This document shows, piece after piece, positions 33,803-42,188 of a DNA stretch of 64,000 bases (its first letter is position 1; every line of letters starts with the position of its first letter). The position numbers and the translations under genes were made by a program. The stretch is from the NCBI GenBank assembly GCA_017301995.1, contig JAFLEH010000017.1, forward strand, positions 1 through 64,000. Reading direction: 5' to 3'. Source of the DNA: Verrucomicrobiota bacterium. Its GTDB lineage: Bacteria; Verrucomicrobiota; Verrucomicrobiia; Verrucomicrobiales; Akkermansiaceae. The notes under the pieces were generated by a model. That model was not told the DNA's origin. It did not search any database and saw only the letters and a list, made by a program, of their open reading frames with translations.

Positions 33803-35974
33803 ATGAACAGTCAGTCAGCCTCCAACGTCGGGTATAATCGGTTTTTGCTATTTGTCGCCGGATTGGGCGGCTTGTTGTATGGCGTGGACGTCGGAATCAT
33901 CGCGGGTGCCCTGCCGTATCTGGATGCCACCTCCGGCCTCAATCCGGGCCAGCTTTCCATCATTGTGGCGGCGGTGCTGCTGGGTAGCGTGGTTTCGACC
34001 CTCTTCGCGGGAATGCTCTCCGACCTGTTGGGGCGCAAGCCGATGATGATCATCAGCGGGGTGCTGTTTGTGGCGAGCATTCCGATGATCGCGCTGGCCC
34101 ACGGTTTCCTGCCGATCGTGCTTGGCCGGTTGCTGCAAGGCGTCAGCGCCGGCTTGGTTGGGGTGGTCGTCCCGCTGTATCTGGCGGAATGCCTCGGCGC
34201 GTCGAACCGCGGCAAGGGCACCGGGATTTTCCAGTGGCTGCTGACTCTAGGGATCGTGATTGCGGCGCTGATCGCCCTCGGTTTCAGCTTTTGGATTGAC
34301 ACCATCGAAAAAGTCGGCGACTCGAATCTGCTCTTCGTGGCCAAGGATGTCGCGTGGCGCTGGATCTTCTGGATTTCCATTCTGCCCGGCATCGTATATG
34401 TCGCTGGCGCGCTGATGATCGCCGAATCGCCGCGGTGGCTGTTCAAGCGCGGCAAGGTGGACGCCGCCCGTGCCGCGCTGCTCCGCTCGGGAACGCCGGA
34501 AGATGCCGACCTTGAAATCGCGGAAATGAAGAAAATCGCGGCGGAAGAGGCCTCCAAGGTGACTTCCACCGGCGAGCGCATCAAGGAATCGCTGCTGGCC
34601 CGGAAATATGTAATTCCGTTCGTGCTGGCCTGCGTGATCCTGGCCTGCAACCAGGCCACCGGGATCAACTCGATCATCGGCTACAATGCCACCATTCTCA
34701 TTCAAGCGGGCTTGAACGACAAGCAGGCGCACCTGGGCTACGTCATTCTGACTCTGGTCAATTTCCTCATGACCATGGGGGGCGTGGCCCTGGTTGACAA
34801 GAAGGGCCGCAAGTTCCTGCTTTCGCTGGGCACGGCCGGCATCATCGCCTCGCTCATCGCAGTCGGTTTCCTGTTCAACCGCACCGAAAGCAAGCAGGTC
34901 GAGTGCAAGCAGACCGCGCAAGCCAAGGTGGCCGATTACCAGGATGTGAAGGTGGCGGTGGCGTCGGCCAGCGTGAAATTGGTGAAGACCCCGGAGATCA
35001 CCCTGTCGGTGGCCGGCAAGGATGTGACGAAGGCCACTGCCAGCGGCAGCACGGTGGAACTGGAGTTCGCCAAGCCGCTCGCCACGGGACAGTTGGTGCT
35101 TTCCGAGGCCGGCAAGGGAGAGAAGGTCGAATACAGCTACGTCGGCGACGAAGCGACCAAGCTCTCGTTCGGAATTGAGGACAACCTCGTCACCGGGGCA
35201 GCCGTAAGGGACGGCAGGCTGGTGGTGAACCTGGGCTACAAGGCTTCCACCACGACCTGGAGCCTGAAATACCCATTCCTCTCCACCGCGCAGGACAGCC
35301 GGCGCAGTGAGTATCAGGTGGACGGCGCCAGAATCGTCGCCGACCGGAAGTTCATCGTGCCGTTTGACAAGGACACCCAGCGAGCGTTGCTCGGGGCTTC
35401 CGGGTTTGCGGAAACGGCTACCATGAATGTGATCTATACCGCCGGAGATTTCACGGCCGCCGCGAATGTCGTCCGTTCGGATGCCGACGGTGCCAAGGTG
35501 AAAATCAGCCGCAATGACAGCTTGCCGTCCAACAAGGTTGACGCCTTCTTCAAGAACCCGTTCGCCGACCTGGAGATGTCCAAGAACGCGGACCTGAGGA
35601 TCGATAACGCCCTCATCACCCCGGTGCCCAGCTCCGCCAACGGTTGGCTCATCGCCGTGTGCATCTTCATCTTCATCGCATTCTTCGCCGTGGGTCCGGG
35701 CGTCTGCGTGTGGCTCGCGCTTTCCGAGCTGATGCCCACCCGGATCCGGTCCAATGGCATGAGCATCGCGTTGCTGATCAATCAGGCGGTTTCCACGACC
35801 ATCGCGGCTATCTTCCTGCCGACGGTTGGAAAATACGGCTACGGAACGATGTTCTTCGCGTTTGCCGCCTGCACGGTGATCTATTTCATCACCGCCGCCT
35901 TCTTCCTGCCGGAAACCAAAGGCAAGACGCTGGAGGAAATCGAAGAACACTTCGAGGGCAAGAAGCGCGCCTGA
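33803..35974 (+). CDS. MFS sugar porter with large periplasmic insert
   Basis: 723-residue inner membrane transporter, about 250 residues longer than typical sugar porters. The MFS sugar-porter signatures are all present: DLLGRKPMM, GRLLQGVSAGLVGVVVPLYLAE, AESPRWLFKRGK, the helix 7 NQATGINSIIGYNATI, VDKKGRKFLL and PETKGKTLEEIEEHF. A hydrophilic, beta-rich insert of about 245 residues (about 360-610) is placed between helices 9 and 10, on the periplasmic side by topology; it contains Val/Thr/Lys-rich strands and two cysteines at its start (near residue 365). The remaining helices 10-12 are intact. The likely substrate is a hexose or pentose with proton symport. The insert may bind sugar or polysaccharide, or a partner; that is inference. 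Confidence 0.9.
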   Translation: MNSQSASNVGYNRFLLFVAGLGGLLYGVDVGIIAGALPYLDATSGLNPGQLSIIVAAVLLGSVVSTLFAGMLSDLLGRKPMMIISGVLFVASIPMIALAHGFLPIVLGRLLQGVSAGLVGVVVPLYLAECLGASNRGKGTGIFQWLLTLGIVIAALIALGFSFWIDTIEKVGDSNLLFVAKDVAWRWIFWISILPGIVYVAGALMIAESPRWLFKRGKVDAARAALLRSGTPEDADLEIAEMKKIAAEEASKVTSTGERIKESLLARKYVIPFVLACVILACNQATGINSIIGYNATILIQAGLNDKQAHLGYVILTLVNFLMTMGGVALVDKKGRKFLLSLGTAGIIASLIAVGFLFNRTESKQVECKQTAQAKVADYQDVKVAVASASVKLVKTPEITLSVAGKDVTKATASGSTVELEFAKPLATGQLVLSEAGKGEKVEYSYVGDEATKLSFGIEDNLVTGAAVRDGRLVVNLGYKASTTTWSLKYPFLSTAQDSRRSEYQVDGARIVADRKFIVPFDKDTQRALLGASGFAETATMNVIYTAGDFTAAANVVRSDADGAKVKISRNDSLPSNKVDAFFKNPFADLEMSKNADLRIDNALITPVPSSANGWLIAVCIFIFIAFFAVGPGVCVWLALSELMPTRIRSNGMSIALLINQAVSTTIAAIFLPTVGKYGYGTMFFAFAACTVIYFITAAFFLPETKGKTLEEIEEHFEGKKRA

Positions 35975-36004
35975 TAGGCGGCGCGGCGCAACCCGATTTT
36001 CCGA

Positions 36005-36202
36005 ATGGAACCGCAGTCCAGGCCGCCCGATCCCGAGGATTCCTCCGGGCGGCCGAAACTGTCGTCCCGAGCGATCATCGTGGCGGCTGTGGTGGTGATT
36101 GTGCTCGGCGGTCAGATGGCCTTCGGCGTGTGGCTGCTGTGGACGAAGTGGCACGAGCCGTCTCCGCAGCCGGCTCGTCCGGATTTGCGGTCGGTGAAGT
36201 GA
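36005..36202 (+). CDS. Small single-pass membrane protein
   Basis: 65-residue predicted protein starting 30 bases after the MFS stop on the same strand. It has a polar, Pro-rich N-terminus, one transmembrane segment (about 24-46, IIVAAVVVIVLGGQMAFGVWLLW) and a short Pro-rich tail. Codon use is coding-like and the position suggests co-expression with the porter, possibly as an accessory subunit. I have no family match, and no Shine-Dalgarno is present. Confidence 0.5.
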   Translation: MEPQSRPPDPEDSSGRPKLSSRAIIVAAVVVIVLGGQMAFGVWLLWTKWHEPSPQPARPDLRSVK

Positions 36203-36282
36203 GCGGGGCGGAGGGTCGCTGATCCCGCCCGGTTGAAACGCTGCGGTCGCTGGGCTTTGGGCTCTATCCCGGAAACGCGAAA

Positions 36283-36311
36283 GGGCCACGGGGAGCGAAT
36301 CCCCGTGGCCC
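36283..36311 (-). terminator. Rho-independent-type terminator of ahcY
   Basis: A perfect 12-bp stem (GGGCCACGGGGA-side pairing with the CCCCGTGGCCC side, short loop around GCGAAT) lies 52 bases past the ahcY stop; on the minus strand it is followed by TTTCGCGTTT. It may also end transcripts coming from the MFS side. Confidence 0.8.
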
Positions 36312-36362
36312 ATCCGGGTCAGGCTGTGCGGTTAGGACGGATCGAAACCCACGCCCATTGGA

Positions 36363-37769
36363 TCAATAGCGGTAGTGGTCGGACTTGTAGGGGCCGCCAA
36401 CGGGCACGCCGATGTAGTCGGCTTGCTCCTGGGTCAGGGATGTGAGTTTCACGCCGATCTTGGCCAGATGCAGGCGGGCGACTTCCTCGTCGAGCTGCTT
36501 GGGCAGGACGGTGACGCCGATCGGGCGGCTGTCCTTGGTGCTCCACAGTTCCATCTGCGCGAGGCATTGGTTGGTGAAGCTGTTGGACATGACGAAGCTC
36601 GGGTGGCCGGTGGCGCAGCCGAGGTTCACCAGTCGGCCCTCCGCCAACATGTAGATGCTGTTGCCGGTGGGGAAGGTGTAGCGGTCCACCTGCGGCTTGA
36701 TGTTGGTGCGCACCACGCCGGGGGCGGAGTTGAGCGCGTCCACCTGGATCTCGTTGTCGAAGTGGCCGATGTTGCAAACGATGGCCTGGTCTTTCATCGC
36801 CTTCATGTGTTCGAGGCGGATGATGTCCTTGTTGCCGGTGGTGGTGACATAGACGTCCGCCCAGCCGAGGGTGTCCTCGATGGTGAGCACGCGGTAGCCT
36901 TCCATCGCCGCCTGGAGGGCGCAGATGGGGTCGATCTCGGTGACGATCACCTGGGCACCCTGGCCCTTGAGCGCCTGGGCGCAGCCCTTGCCGACATCGC
37001 CGTAGCCGCAAACCACGGCCACCTTGCCGGAAAGCATCACATCCATCGCGCGGAAAATTCCGTCGGTTAGGGAGTGGCGGCAGCCGTAGAGGTTGTCGAA
37101 TTTGCTCTTGGTGACCGAGTCGTTCACATTGATGGCGGGGAACAGCAGCTTGCCGGCCTTGGCCATTTCATAGAGGCGGTGAACGCCGGTGGTGGTCTCC
37201 TCGGAAACGCCCTTCAGTTCGGCCACGATCTGATGGAAAATGCCGGGCTGTTCCTTGGCGATCTTCTTGAGCAGGTCCTTGATGACTTTCACCTCGTGGT
37301 TGTCGGACGGTGTGTCCACCCAGGTGTCGCCGTTTTCCATTTCGTAACCCTTGTGGATCAGCAGGGTGACGTCGCCGCCATCGTCCACGATGAGTTGCGG
37401 GCCCTTGTTTCCGGGGAAAACGATGGCCTGCCAGGTGCAGTCCCAGTATTCCTCCAGCGTTTCGCCCTTCCAGGCGAAAACCGGCGTGCCGGTGGCGGCG
37501 ATGGCCGCGGCGGCGTGGTCCTGGGTGGAGAAGATGTTGCACGAGGCCCAGCGGACGTCGGCACCGAGATCCTTGAGGGTCTCGATGAGCACGGCGGTCT
37601 GGATGGTCATGTGCAGCGACCCGGTCACGCGCACGCCGGCCAGCGGCTTTTGCGGACCGTATTTGTCGCGGGTGGCCATCAGGCCGGGCATTTCATGTTC
37701 GGCGATTTCGATTTCCTTTCGCCCGAATTCGGCGAGAGAGATGTCTTTTACTTTGTAGTCGGTGGTCAT
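36363..37769 (-). CDS. ahcY: Adenosylhomocysteinase
   Basis: 468-residue enzyme that hydrolyses S-adenosylhomocysteine to adenosine and homocysteine, recycling the product of methyl transfer. It has the NAD-binding GYGDVGKGCAQALKGQGAQVIVTEIDP motif region, substrate residues in TGSLHMTIQTAVLIETL and VNDSVTKSKFDNLYGCRHSL, and the C-terminal KSDHYRY that completes the NAD site. Length and the about 40-residue insertion (near residues 150-190) match the long bacterial type. It lies downstream of metK on the same strand; the two would be about 39 bases apart without the inserted four-helix-bundle cassette. Confidence 0.97.
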   Translation of the reverse strand: MTTDYKVKDISLAEFGRKEIEIAEHEMPGLMATRDKYGPQKPLAGVRVTGSLHMTIQTAVLIETLKDLGADVRWASCNIFSTQDHAAAAIAATGTPVFAWKGETLEEYWDCTWQAIVFPGNKGPQLIVDDGGDVTLLIHKGYEMENGDTWVDTPSDNHEVKVIKDLLKKIAKEQPGIFHQIVAELKGVSEETTTGVHRLYEMAKAGKLLFPAINVNDSVTKSKFDNLYGCRHSLTDGIFRAMDVMLSGKVAVVCGYGDVGKGCAQALKGQGAQVIVTEIDPICALQAAMEGYRVLTIEDTLGWADVYVTTTGNKDIIRLEHMKAMKDQAIVCNIGHFDNEIQVDALNSAPGVVRTNIKPQVDRYTFPTGNSIYMLAEGRLVNLGCATGHPSFVMSNSFTNQCLAQMELWSTKDSRPIGVTVLPKQLDEEVARLHLAKIGVKLTSLTQEQADYIGVPVGGPYKSDHYRY

Positions 37770-37802
37770 GTGGTGGTTAGGTAGATGTTGGAAAAAGCGG
37801 GC

Positions 37803-38314
37803 GAAGACAGAAGACGCAGAGACAGAAGACAGAAGATAGGATGTCGCTGGTTCAGGGGCTTGTCTTGCGCCGGTGGGAGTATGTGAGGGGTGGGAGTTAG
37901 AAGAACCATCCGAAGAGGGTGTTGAACAGAGGGGAGCGGAGGCGCTTGCGCAGACCTTCGATCATGGAGGACAGTTCCTTGACTTCCGCGATCAGCGGGC
38001 GGACCTGGACCTCATCAAAAAGGTTGGCCCGCAAGCCGATGTAGAGCTGCGTGCGGAGTTCGCCCGCGGAACCTTTCGCGATGGAAAGAAACCGCCGGAA
38101 CTCGCGGTCGCTATCGCGATCCGCTCCCTCCGCAATGTTGCTGGGAACGGAAATGCACGAACGGATCATCTGGTCGCGCAGGCCGTAGAGCTTGATCGGC
38201 TCCACGAGCGCAAGCACATCCACCGCGAGCCGCGATGCGCGCTTCCACACTTCCAATTCCTCGAAGTTATGCATTTCCAGCCTTCAGTCTTCAGTCTCTG
38301 CGTCTTCTGTCTCC
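37803..38314. mobile_element. Four-helix-bundle cassette with 33-bp inverted repeats
   Basis: A 512-base unit bounded by imperfect 33-base inverted repeats at 37,803-37,835 and 38,282-38,314 (30 of 33 positions match), made of GAAGACAGAAG-type iterations. It encloses one gene of the four-helix-bundle (23S rRNA intervening-sequence) family. It sits in the metK-ahcY spacer, leaving only about 39 bases of native spacer. This looks like an inserted cassette; no transposase is present, so its mobility would depend on help in trans. I see no target duplication, but have not been able to search exhaustively. Confidence 0.6.
37897..38274 (-). CDS. Four-helix-bundle protein (23S rRNA-IVP/Avd-like family)
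   Basis: 125-residue protein of the family found in 23S rRNA intervening sequences and, as Avd-like relatives, beside diversity-generating retroelements. Typical features are the start MHNFEELEVWKRASRLAVDVL, 'LRDQMIRSCISVPSNIAEGADR' and 'FRRFLSIAKGSAGELRTQLYIG', with four amphipathic helices expected. The function is unknown; homologues form pentameric bundles and are basic enough to bind nucleic acid. The gene is co-oriented with metK and ahcY and lies inside the inverted-repeat cassette described above. No reverse transcriptase or template repeat is nearby, so a retroelement is not supported. Confidence 0.9.
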   Translation of the reverse strand: MHNFEELEVWKRASRLAVDVLALVEPIKLYGLRDQMIRSCISVPSNIAEGADRDSDREFRRFLSIAKGSAGELRTQLYIGLRANLFDEVQVRPLIAEVKELSSMIEGLRKRLRSPLFNTLFGWFF

Positions 38315-38320
38315 GGCGAT

Positions 38321-39517
38321 TCAGCCGACCGCTTTCTTGAGGGCCGCGACTTTATCCGTGGCTTCCCATGTGAGATCGGCGTCCGCTTTTCCGAAGTGGC
38401 CGTAGTTGGTGGACTTGGAATAGATCGGGCGGAGCAGTTTGAGCTGCTTGACGATGTCGGCGGGCTTGAAGGAAAACACCTTGAGCACGGCGGCGAGGAT
38501 CTTTTCATCGGAAACCGTGCCGGTGCCGAAGGTGTCGATGTGGACGCTAACCGGAAGCGGATGGCCGATGGCGTAGGCGAACTGGATTTCGCACTTGGTG
38601 GCGAGGCCGGCGGCGACGACGTTTTTCGCGACCCAGCGGCCCATGTAGGCGGCGGAGCGGTCCACTTTGGACGGATCCTTGCCGGAGAAGGCGCCACCAC
38701 CATGACGGCCACTGCCGCCGTAGGTGTCCACGATGATCTTGCGGCCGGTTAGACCGGAGTCGCCCTGCGGGCCACCGACGACGAATTTTCCGGTCGGATT
38801 GATGAGATATTCGGTGTCCGCGGTTAGCATATTCTTCGGCAGCACCTTCTTGATGACCTGCTCGATGCAGAACTTTTCGATTTCCGCATGGGAAACGTCG
38901 GCGGCGTGTTGGGTGGAGATCACCACGTTGACGATGCGGGTGGGCTTGCCATCCACGTATTCCACGGAAACCTGGGACTTGGCGTCGGGGCGCAGCCACT
39001 TGGCCAGTTTGCCGGCCTTGCGGATGCGGGTCAGCTCTCGGCCGAGGCGGTGGGCGTACATGATGGGGGCGGGCATCAGCTCGGGCGTTTCATCGCAGGC
39101 GTAGCCGAACATGATTCCTTGGTCGCCGGCGCCTTGCTCGGAGGTCTTTTTGCCTTCCGCCTTCTTGGCGTCCACGCCCTGGGCGATGTCGGGGGACTGG
39201 GTGGTCAGGTAGTTGTTGATGAAAATCCGGTCGGCGTGGAACACGTCGTCGTCATTGGTGTAACCGATGCCGCGGACGGCGTCGCGGATGGTCTTTTCCA
39301 CGTTGATCACCGAGCCGATGGGCTTCTGGCCGATTTTCGGGATGGTGATTTCTCCGCCGACGACCACGATGTTGCTTTTCACGAAGGTCTCGCAAGCCAC
39401 GCGGCTCTTGGGATCGACGGCTAGGCAGGCGTCGAGGATGGCATCGGAAATGGTGTCGGCAACCTTGTCGGGATGGCCTTCGCCCACGGATTCGGAGGAG
39501 AAGATGAACTTGCTCAT
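38321..39517 (-). CDS. metK: S-adenosylmethionine synthetase
   Basis: 398-residue enzyme that makes S-adenosylmethionine from methionine and ATP. Signature motifs are GEGHPDKVADTISDAILDA, the GAGDQGIMFGYA hexapeptide-type motif and GGGAFSGKDPSKVDRSAAY near the C-terminal third. The ATG giving MSKFIFSSESV is chosen over an upstream 34-codon extension lacking likeness to the family. It is the first gene of the metK-(cassette)-ahcY series and diverges from the ArsR-methyltransferase gene with 95 bases between starts, where an inverted repeat lies. No SAM riboswitch is seen upstream. Confidence 0.97.
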   Translation of the reverse strand: MSKFIFSSESVGEGHPDKVADTISDAILDACLAVDPKSRVACETFVKSNIVVVGGEITIPKIGQKPIGSVINVEKTIRDAVRGIGYTNDDDVFHADRIFINNYLTTQSPDIAQGVDAKKAEGKKTSEQGAGDQGIMFGYACDETPELMPAPIMYAHRLGRELTRIRKAGKLAKWLRPDAKSQVSVEYVDGKPTRIVNVVISTQHAADVSHAEIEKFCIEQVIKKVLPKNMLTADTEYLINPTGKFVVGGPQGDSGLTGRKIIVDTYGGSGRHGGGAFSGKDPSKVDRSAAYMGRWVAKNVVAAGLATKCEIQFAYAIGHPLPVSVHIDTFGTGTVSDEKILAAVLKVFSFKPADIVKQLKLLRPIYSKSTNYGHFGKADADLTWEATDKVAALKKAVG

Positions 39518-39569
39518 TTGGTGGTGTGTCTGGGGTTGGAGTTGGACTATTTTTGCGCTCGGCGATTTT

Positions 39570-39591
39570 CGTATCGTCAAATCGTGATACG
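39570..39591. promoter_or_regulatory. Candidate operator between metK and its divergent regulator
   Basis: The dyad CGTATC-N10-GATACG lies in the middle of the 95-base divergent region, and an extra GATAC half-site follows at 39,594-39,598. It is the only clear palindrome there and its size suits an ArsR-type dimer. It is 53 bases upstream of the metK start and 22 upstream of the regulator start, so one site could control both. Recognition by that protein is inference. Confidence 0.55.
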
Positions 39592-39612
39592 ATGATACAA
39601 GCTTGCCCCGCG

Positions 39613-40536
39613 ATGTCAATTCTAAAATCCCTGAAACTTCTGGCTGATCCCACCCGGCTGCGCATTTTGCGGCTATTGGAGCGCGAGGCGATGTCCGTGG
39701 CCGAATTGCAGGAGGTGCTTGGCATGGGGCAGAGCCGGATATCCACGCAGCTTTCCCAGCTCAAAACCGCCGGTCTGGTGGCCGACGAACGCAGCGGGAA
39801 GCACAATATCTACAAAAACCAAGCCCCGCCGGACCTGATGGAGGTGGCGCGGCATGCGGCGGCCGAACTTCCGGAAACCGCGGCCGACGACGCGGCACTG
39901 GGGCACCTGCTGGCCAAGCGGAAAGATGTGGCGCGGGCGTATTTCGACGAATTGGCCGGCCGTTTCGGCAAGGATTACGTGCCGGGCCGGTCGTGGAAAG
40001 CGCTCGCCGAGTCCCTGCTCAAGGTGCTCAACTACCGGGTGGTGGCCGATCTCGGAGCGGGAGAGGGCACCTTGGCCCAACTCCTCGCCCAGCGGGCGGA
40101 AAAGGTGATCGCGGTGGATATTTCCCCGAAAATGGTCGAGTTCGGTCAGGCGCTTGCCGAGCGGCACGGCCTGACCAACCTGGAATTCCGGGTGGGCGAC
40201 ATCGAGGACCCGCCGATCGGCGAGGGCGAGTTGGATCTCGCGGTGCTCAGTCAGGCACTGCACCATGCCGGGCATCCTCAGGCGGCGATTGATGCCGCAT
40301 TCCGGATTCTGAAGCCCGGCGGACGGCTGATCGTGCTGGACCTGCTCAAACACGGTTTCGAAGAGGCCCGCGAGCTTTACGCCGACCACTGGCTCGGGTT
40401 TTCCGAATGCGATCTGGCGGGCATGCTGGAAAAGGCCGGCTTCGAATCCGTGGAAACCGTGGTGGCCGACAAGGAATCCGCAGGCGCGGGATTCCAGACG
40501 CTGCTGGGGATCGGGGTGAAAGGGTCGGCCTGTTAG
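39613..40536 (+). CDS. ArsR-family regulator fused to SAM-dependent methyltransferase domain
   Basis: 307-residue two-domain protein. Residues about 1-85 form an ArsR winged helix (LKLLADPTRLRILRLLE, then SVAELQEVLGMGQSRISTQLSQLKTAGLV), without the usual metal-binding cysteines. Residues about 130-300 form a class I methyltransferase fold (VVADLGAGEGTLAQLLAQ as SAM loop, FRILKPGGRLIVLDLL). It is divergent from metK and close to ahcY. ArsR proteins with SAM- or SAH-binding C-termini that control methionine-cycle genes (SahR type) are known in Proteobacteria, so sensing of SAH or SAM is a reasonable inference; a true methyltransferase activity cannot be excluded. A further ATG at 39,592 would start within the candidate operator and is less likely. 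Confidence 0.85.
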   Translation: MSILKSLKLLADPTRLRILRLLEREAMSVAELQEVLGMGQSRISTQLSQLKTAGLVADERSGKHNIYKNQAPPDLMEVARHAAAELPETAADDAALGHLLAKRKDVARAYFDELAGRFGKDYVPGRSWKALAESLLKVLNYRVVADLGAGEGTLAQLLAQRAEKVIAVDISPKMVEFGQALAERHGLTNLEFRVGDIEDPPIGEGELDLAVLSQALHHAGHPQAAIDAAFRILKPGGRLIVLDLLKHGFEEARELYADHWLGFSECDLAGMLEKAGFESVETVVADKESAGAGFQTLLGIGVKGSAC

Positions 40537-40568
40537 CCCGCTGTGGCGGACACTCCCTCCCGGTGTCG

Positions 40569-42044
40569 TCACGCGAGGATCTCGCGAACCACACGGGTGC
40601 CGGCTTTGGTGATGTTGGAGAGCCGGAGGGGCACGCCGGAGGCTGGGAAAGTGAACCGCTCGTGATCGAACCCCATCAGATGGAGCATGGTGGCGTGGAG
40701 GTCGTGCGGGGACACCTTGTTGATGACCGACTCGTAGCCGATGGGGTCGGTTTCGCCGTAGGAAAGGCCGCCCTTGATGCCGCCGCCGGCGAGCCAGATG
40801 GTGAACGCGCCGGGGTTGTGGTCGCGACCGGTGAAGGGATTGTCGTTTCCGCCGCGGTTTTCGAGCATCGGTGTGCGGCCGAATTCGCCGCCCCACACGA
40901 CCAGCGTGTCCTCCAACAATCCGCGCTGTTTCAGATCCTTGAGCAGCGCGGTCATCGGCTGATCCACTTCCTTGCAGCGGTCGGTGAACCCGCCGTTGAG
41001 CGCATTGCCTTGGTTGTCGCCGTGGGTGTCCCATCCCCAGTGGAAAAGCTGGATGTAGCGGACTCCGCGTTCGGCCAAGCGCCGGGCTAACAGACAGTTG
41101 TTGGCGAACGACTCCTTACCCGGCTGGGTGCCATAGAACTGGTGCATGGACGCGGGTTCCTTGGACAAATTGAAGGCCTCGGTGGCGTGGGTCTGCATCC
41201 GGAAGGCCATCTCATATTGGGCGATGCGCGTCAGGGTTTCCGGGTCGCCCATTTCACCGGCAAGCTGCTGGTTGAGCCGGTCGAGGGCGTCGAGCGAGCG
41301 CCTGCGCAGCGGAGGGGAGATCCCCGGAGGGTCGGCCAGATAGAGAACCGGCTCGCCCTGCGACCGGCACTGGACTCCCTGATAGACCGACGGCAGATAG
41401 CCCGAGCCCCAGACGGATTTCCCGGCGTCCGGGTTCTTTCCGCCGGACGTCAGGACGATGAAACCGGGTAGGTTCTGGTTTTCCGTGCCGAGCCCGTAGG
41501 TGGCCCAGGCGCCGATGGATGCCGCGCCGAGGTTCTGGTTGCCGGTGTGGACGAGCAACTGCGCCGGACCGTGGTTGAACTGGTCGGTGTGCATCGACTT
41601 GATGAAGCACACGTCGTCCACCACCGTGCTGAAATGGGGCAGCCGGTCGGAAACCCACGCGCCGGACTGGCCGTGCTGTTTGAACGGGAACTGCGGGCCT
41701 AACATCTTCGGGATCCCCTGGATGAAGGCGAACTGCTTGCCCTCGAGAAACTCCTTGGGGCATTCCTTGCCGTTGAATTTCTCCAACTCCGGTTTGTAGT
41801 CGAAAAGCTCGTGCTGCGATGGCGAACCGGCCATGTGCAGATAGATCACGCGCTTGGCGGTGCCGGGAAAATGAGGAGACGCCGGGGCCAGCGGCCGGGC
41901 GGGATCTTTCACCAGCGGTCCGCCCGATCCCCAGACGCGCCCGGTCGTGGCGGCCAGCCACATCGCTCCCAGCCCGGTGGTGCAGGTGGAAAGGAAATGC
42001 CGTCGGGTCTGATGGGCGAGCAAGGCGTGGTTGAGCGGTCGCAT
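40569..42044 (-). CDS. DUF1501 Tat-exported protein
   Basis: 491-residue protein of the DUF1501 family, related to the alkaline phosphatase/sulfatase superfamily, abundant in Planctomycetes and Verrucomicrobia. A twin-arginine-type signal (HQTRRHFLSTCTTGLGAMWLAA, with RRHFL) lies within the first 35 residues. Core motifs are AGSPSQHELFDYKP, MHTDQFNHGPAQLLVHTG, FHWGWDTHGDNQG, VVWGGEFGRTP and GRDHNPGAFTIWLAGGGIKGG. DUF1501 genes usually follow a DUF1549/DUF1553 (cytochrome-like) gene; none is present here. The biochemical role is unknown. Confidence 0.92.
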   Translation of the reverse strand: MRPLNHALLAHQTRRHFLSTCTTGLGAMWLAATTGRVWGSGGPLVKDPARPLAPASPHFPGTAKRVIYLHMAGSPSQHELFDYKPELEKFNGKECPKEFLEGKQFAFIQGIPKMLGPQFPFKQHGQSGAWVSDRLPHFSTVVDDVCFIKSMHTDQFNHGPAQLLVHTGNQNLGAASIGAWATYGLGTENQNLPGFIVLTSGGKNPDAGKSVWGSGYLPSVYQGVQCRSQGEPVLYLADPPGISPPLRRRSLDALDRLNQQLAGEMGDPETLTRIAQYEMAFRMQTHATEAFNLSKEPASMHQFYGTQPGKESFANNCLLARRLAERGVRYIQLFHWGWDTHGDNQGNALNGGFTDRCKEVDQPMTALLKDLKQRGLLEDTLVVWGGEFGRTPMLENRGGNDNPFTGRDHNPGAFTIWLAGGGIKGGLSYGETDPIGYESVINKVSPHDLHATMLHLMGFDHERFTFPASGVPLRLSNITKAGTRVVREILA

Positions 42045-42188
42045 GGGGGAGGGAATTGCGGAAAATGCGTTCTCGAATACGCGCGCGATGGCGGGGATCT
42101 GTCTGGGAAAAGCGTTGGGGCGGAGATGTCGGCTTTGCCGGCTGCGGATTGGAGCGTGAGGGGGCTTGGCCTGCCGGATGGGATTGTT

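Noticed and set aside
34247..36313. Long minus-strand open frame (688 codons) opposite the sugar porter
   Set aside because: The translation is His/Asp/Gly/Arg-rich, as expected from the complement of a GC-rich gene; the plus-strand porter explains the region.
37803..38314. Diversity-generating retroelement suggested by the Avd-like protein
   Set aside because: No reverse transcriptase, template repeat or variable target gene is found nearby.
39518..39612. SAM riboswitch before metK
   Set aside because: The 95-base divergent region is too short and lacks riboswitch-like stems; a palindromic protein site fits better.
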